Below the pieces are notes generated by a model. The model searched no databases. It was not told the DNA's origin and saw nothing but the letters and a program-made list of their open reading frames with translations. The translations under genes and the position numbers were made by a program. Of a stretch of 35,225 nucleotides of DNA, positions 33,575 through 35,225 are shown in pieces (positions within the stretch are counted from its first letter, which is position 1; each line of letters starts with the position of its first letter). Where the stretch lies: contig JAICMI010000012.1 in the NCBI GenBank assembly GCA_025929315.1, positions 1 to 35,225 on the forward strand, written 5' to 3'. This DNA is from Frankiaceae bacterium. GTDB taxonomy: Bacteria > Actinomycetota > Actinomycetes > JAFAQI01.

Positions 33575-35225
33575 ACGTCTGTCCTGCGTGCACGAAAGAG
33601 GTCGCCGGCGAGTTCGCGTTCTGCCCCTTCTGCGGCGCCGCGCTTGCCGCACCCGTGGAACGCCGCGAAGTCCGCAAGGTCGTCACCGTGCTCTTCTGCG
33701 ACATCACCGGATCGACGGAGCTGGGCGAGCGTCTCGACCCGGAGGCTCTGCGGCTGTTGCTCGCCCGCTACTTCGAGCGGATGAAGCACATCATCGAAAG
33801 CCACGGTGGGTCGGTCGAGAAGTTCATCGGAGATGCCGTCATGGCCGTCTTCGGTGTGCCGACCGTGCACGAGGACGACGCGCTGCGCGCCCTTCGCGCG
33901 GCCGTCCAGATGCGCGATGCGTTGCCGGACCTCGGCATCGAAGGCCGCATCGGTGTGATGACCGGCGAGGTGGTCACCGGCACCGAGGAGCGACTGGCGA
34001 CCGGCGACCCGGTGAACGTCGCGGCGCGGCTCGAGCAGGCCGCACAGCCCGGAGAGATCATCATCGGACACGAGACGTTGATGTTCACCCGGGACGCCGC
34101 CGACGTGGACCCGATCGCGCCGTTGACCGTCAAAGGCAAGAGCGAGCCGTTGGTTGCCTACCGGCTGTTGACCGTGCACGGCGACGAAGGGCTGGCCCGA
34201 CGGCTCGATACGCCGCTGGTCGGACGGACGACAGAGCTGCGCCGACTCCAGGACGCCTACGACCAGGCGACGCGGGACGGCTCGTGCCAGCTGTTCACGC
34301 TCCTGGGAAGTGCCGGTGTCGGCAAGTCGCGGCTCACCGCTGAGTTCCTCACCTCGCTCGACGGCGCCCGTATCGTCCGCGGCCGCTGCCTGCCCTATGG
34401 CGAGGGCATCACCTACTGGCCCGTCGTCGAGATCATCAAGCAGCTGCCCGACGTCGACCTGGACGCCGCCGCGAGCCTTGGCCTGGAAGCGGTCCTCAAC
34501 GGGACCACCGGGAGCTCCACCGAGCAAATCGCGTGGTCGTTCCGCAAGCTGCTGGAGGCACATGCCGCCAACGGTCCGCTGGTCTGCGTCTTCGACGACG
34601 TGCACTGGGGCGAGGAGACCTTCCTCGATCTCGTCGAGTCCGTCGCCGATCTGTCGAGAGGAGCGCCGATCCTGCTGCTCTGCGCGGCCCGTCCGGAGCT
34701 GCTCGACCGACGTCCCGGGTGGGCGGGCGGAAAGGTGAACAGCACCAGCGTGCTGCTCGAGCCACTCGGCCCCGGGGAAGCTGCCGCGATGGTCGCGAGC
34801 CTCGCCGTTGCGGACGCCGACCTGTCGGCACGCATCTGCGAGTCCGCCGAAGGCAATCCGCTCTTCGTCGAGCAGATGGTCGCGCTGATCAAGGAGTCGG
34901 GCCGGACCGACGTCACCGTGCCGCCCACGATCTCCGCGTTGCTGACCGCCCGCCTCGAACAGCTCGACGACACGGAACGACGCGTCCTCGAACGGGGCGC
35001 CGTCGAGGGCCGAATCTTCCACCGCGGCGCCGTCCAGGCCCTCGGCCCCGAGGAGAGCCAGCTCATCACCCGGCTCACGTCTCTCGTCCGCAAGGAACTT
35101 GTGCGACCGGACAAGCCGCTCTTCGCCGGCGACGACGCGTTCAGGTTTCGGCACATGCTCATCCGTGACGCGGCGTACGACGCCATGCCCAAGGCGACGC
35201 GAGCCGACCTGCACGAGCGGTTCGC
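33571..35225 (+). CDS. Zinc-ribbon class III cyclase-AAA ATPase, N-terminal part (cut by window end)
   Basis: The first 551 codons, open to the window edge. Residues 4-21 hold a zinc ribbon (CPAC...CPFCG). The cyclase domain follows: FCDITGSTELGER with the first metal Asp, EKFIGDAVMAVFG with the second, GDPVNVAARLEQAA with the catalytic Asn and Arg, and KGKSEPLVAY. Then comes an AAA_16 NTPase with Walker A LGSAGVGKSR and Walker B VCVFDDVHWGEE. All cyclase residues are present. It resembles the protein at 3821-7000, which lacks the zinc ribbon. The ATG overlaps the SDR stop (ATGA), placing the cyclase in a lipid-catabolic operon. Confidence 0.9.
   Translation, partial: MNVCPACTKEVAGEFAFCPFCGAALAAPVERREVRKVVTVLFCDITGSTELGERLDPEALRLLLARYFERMKHIIESHGGSVEKFIGDAVMAVFGVPTVHEDDALRALRAAVQMRDALPDLGIEGRIGVMTGEVVTGTEERLATGDPVNVAARLEQAAQPGEIIIGHETLMFTRDAADVDPIAPLTVKGKSEPLVAYRLLTVHGDEGLARRLDTPLVGRTTELRRLQDAYDQATRDGSCQLFTLLGSAGVGKSRLTAEFLTSLDGARIVRGRCLPYGEGITYWPVVEIIKQLPDVDLDAAASLGLEAVLNGTTGSSTEQIAWSFRKLLEAHAANGPLVCVFDDVHWGEETFLDLVESVADLSRGAPILLLCAARPELLDRRPGWAGGKVNSTSVLLEPLGPGEAAAMVASLAVADADLSARICESAEGNPLFVEQMVALIKESGRTDVTVPPTISALLTARLEQLDDTERRVLERGAVEGRIFHRGAVQALGPEESQLITRLTSLVRKELVRPDKPLFAGDDAFRFRHMLIRDAAYDAMPKATRADLHERF

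Noticed and set aside
32140-35214. Very long minus-strand open frame (1024 codons) across crotonase, SDR and cyclase
   Set aside because: It runs antisense through three genes with clear catalytic motifs; open only because high GC makes stops rare.

Overview
The window is chromosomal DNA of a high-GC Gram-positive actinobacterium. The evidence is strong GC3 bias, many GTG starts, 1-8 nt gene overlaps, an F420-type luciferase-like oxidoreductase, a 13E12-type DUF222/HNH gene, a G1 peptidase, and sterol-catabolism genes with KstR-type operators like those of mycobacteria and rhodococci. No rRNA, tRNA, CRISPR array, integrase or intact insertion sequence was seen. The genus cannot be fixed from the sequence alone.

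Layout. (1) 1-2960: a CYP125-like P450 (minus, cut by the window edge) diverges from a fadA5-echA19-thioesterase operon (plus). The 108-bp intergenic region holds two KstR-type palindromes that overlap the predicted promoters. This is the P450/thiolase arrangement of M. tuberculosis cyp125/fadA5, with an EchA19-like hydratase added to the operon. (2) 2944-9793 (minus): sulfatase, DinB-like protein, large cyclase-ATPase-TPR protein and NmrA-like reductase, read as one string. (3) 9840-12833 (plus): DUF1330 protein, TetR regulator, SRPBCC protein and a second sulfatase, overlapping head to tail. It diverges from the first sulfatase across a perfect inverted repeat. (4) 12834-14608: a cupin remnant behind a 20-bp inverted repeat, a MarR gene whose N-terminus is in the wrong frame, an ABM-like protein behind a MarR-type palindrome, and a VOC protein. 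(5) 14681-15167: two unusual small proteins, one of charged RD repeats and one rich in CxxCxGxG motifs. (6) 15169-23766: glucose dehydrogenase-like enzyme, secreted GH92 mannosidase, a Tat-exported amine-oxidase relative lacking part of its FAD site, an acyl-CoA synthetase, a secreted LVIVD-repeat protein and a pentapeptide-like protein. (7) 23788-26630: PPOX protein, frameshifted DUF222/HNH gene, CPBP membrane protease. (8) 30910-26627 (minus): a packed six-gene operon (3Fe-4S ferredoxin, zinc ADH, LLM oxidoreductase, patatin, Gfo/Idh oxidoreductase, rhodanese) behind a third KstR-type box. (9) 31787-30993: secreted G1 (eqolisin) peptidase with a strong terminator. (10) 31879 to the end: a crotonase with dienoyl-CoA-isomerase-like residues, a 2,4-dienoyl-CoA-reductase-like SDR and a second cyclase-ATPase, overlapping and cut by the window end.

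How it fits together. The two ends of the window look like parts of one sterol/lipid catabolic regulon. The P450 (side-chain terminal hydroxylation) and the FdxD-like ferredoxin (a plausible electron donor) lie 30 kb apart behind near-identical operators. EchA19 and FadA5 homologues would act in the same C24 side-chain beta-oxidation cycle. The crotonase/SDR pair could process unsaturated acyl-CoAs. The divergent double-sulfatase cluster between them has its own regulator and its own palindrome; its substrate is unknown, and a sulfated sterol or alcohol is only a hypothesis. Several loci look broken (amine oxidase, HNH, MarR start, cupin), which is either real decay or assembly error.
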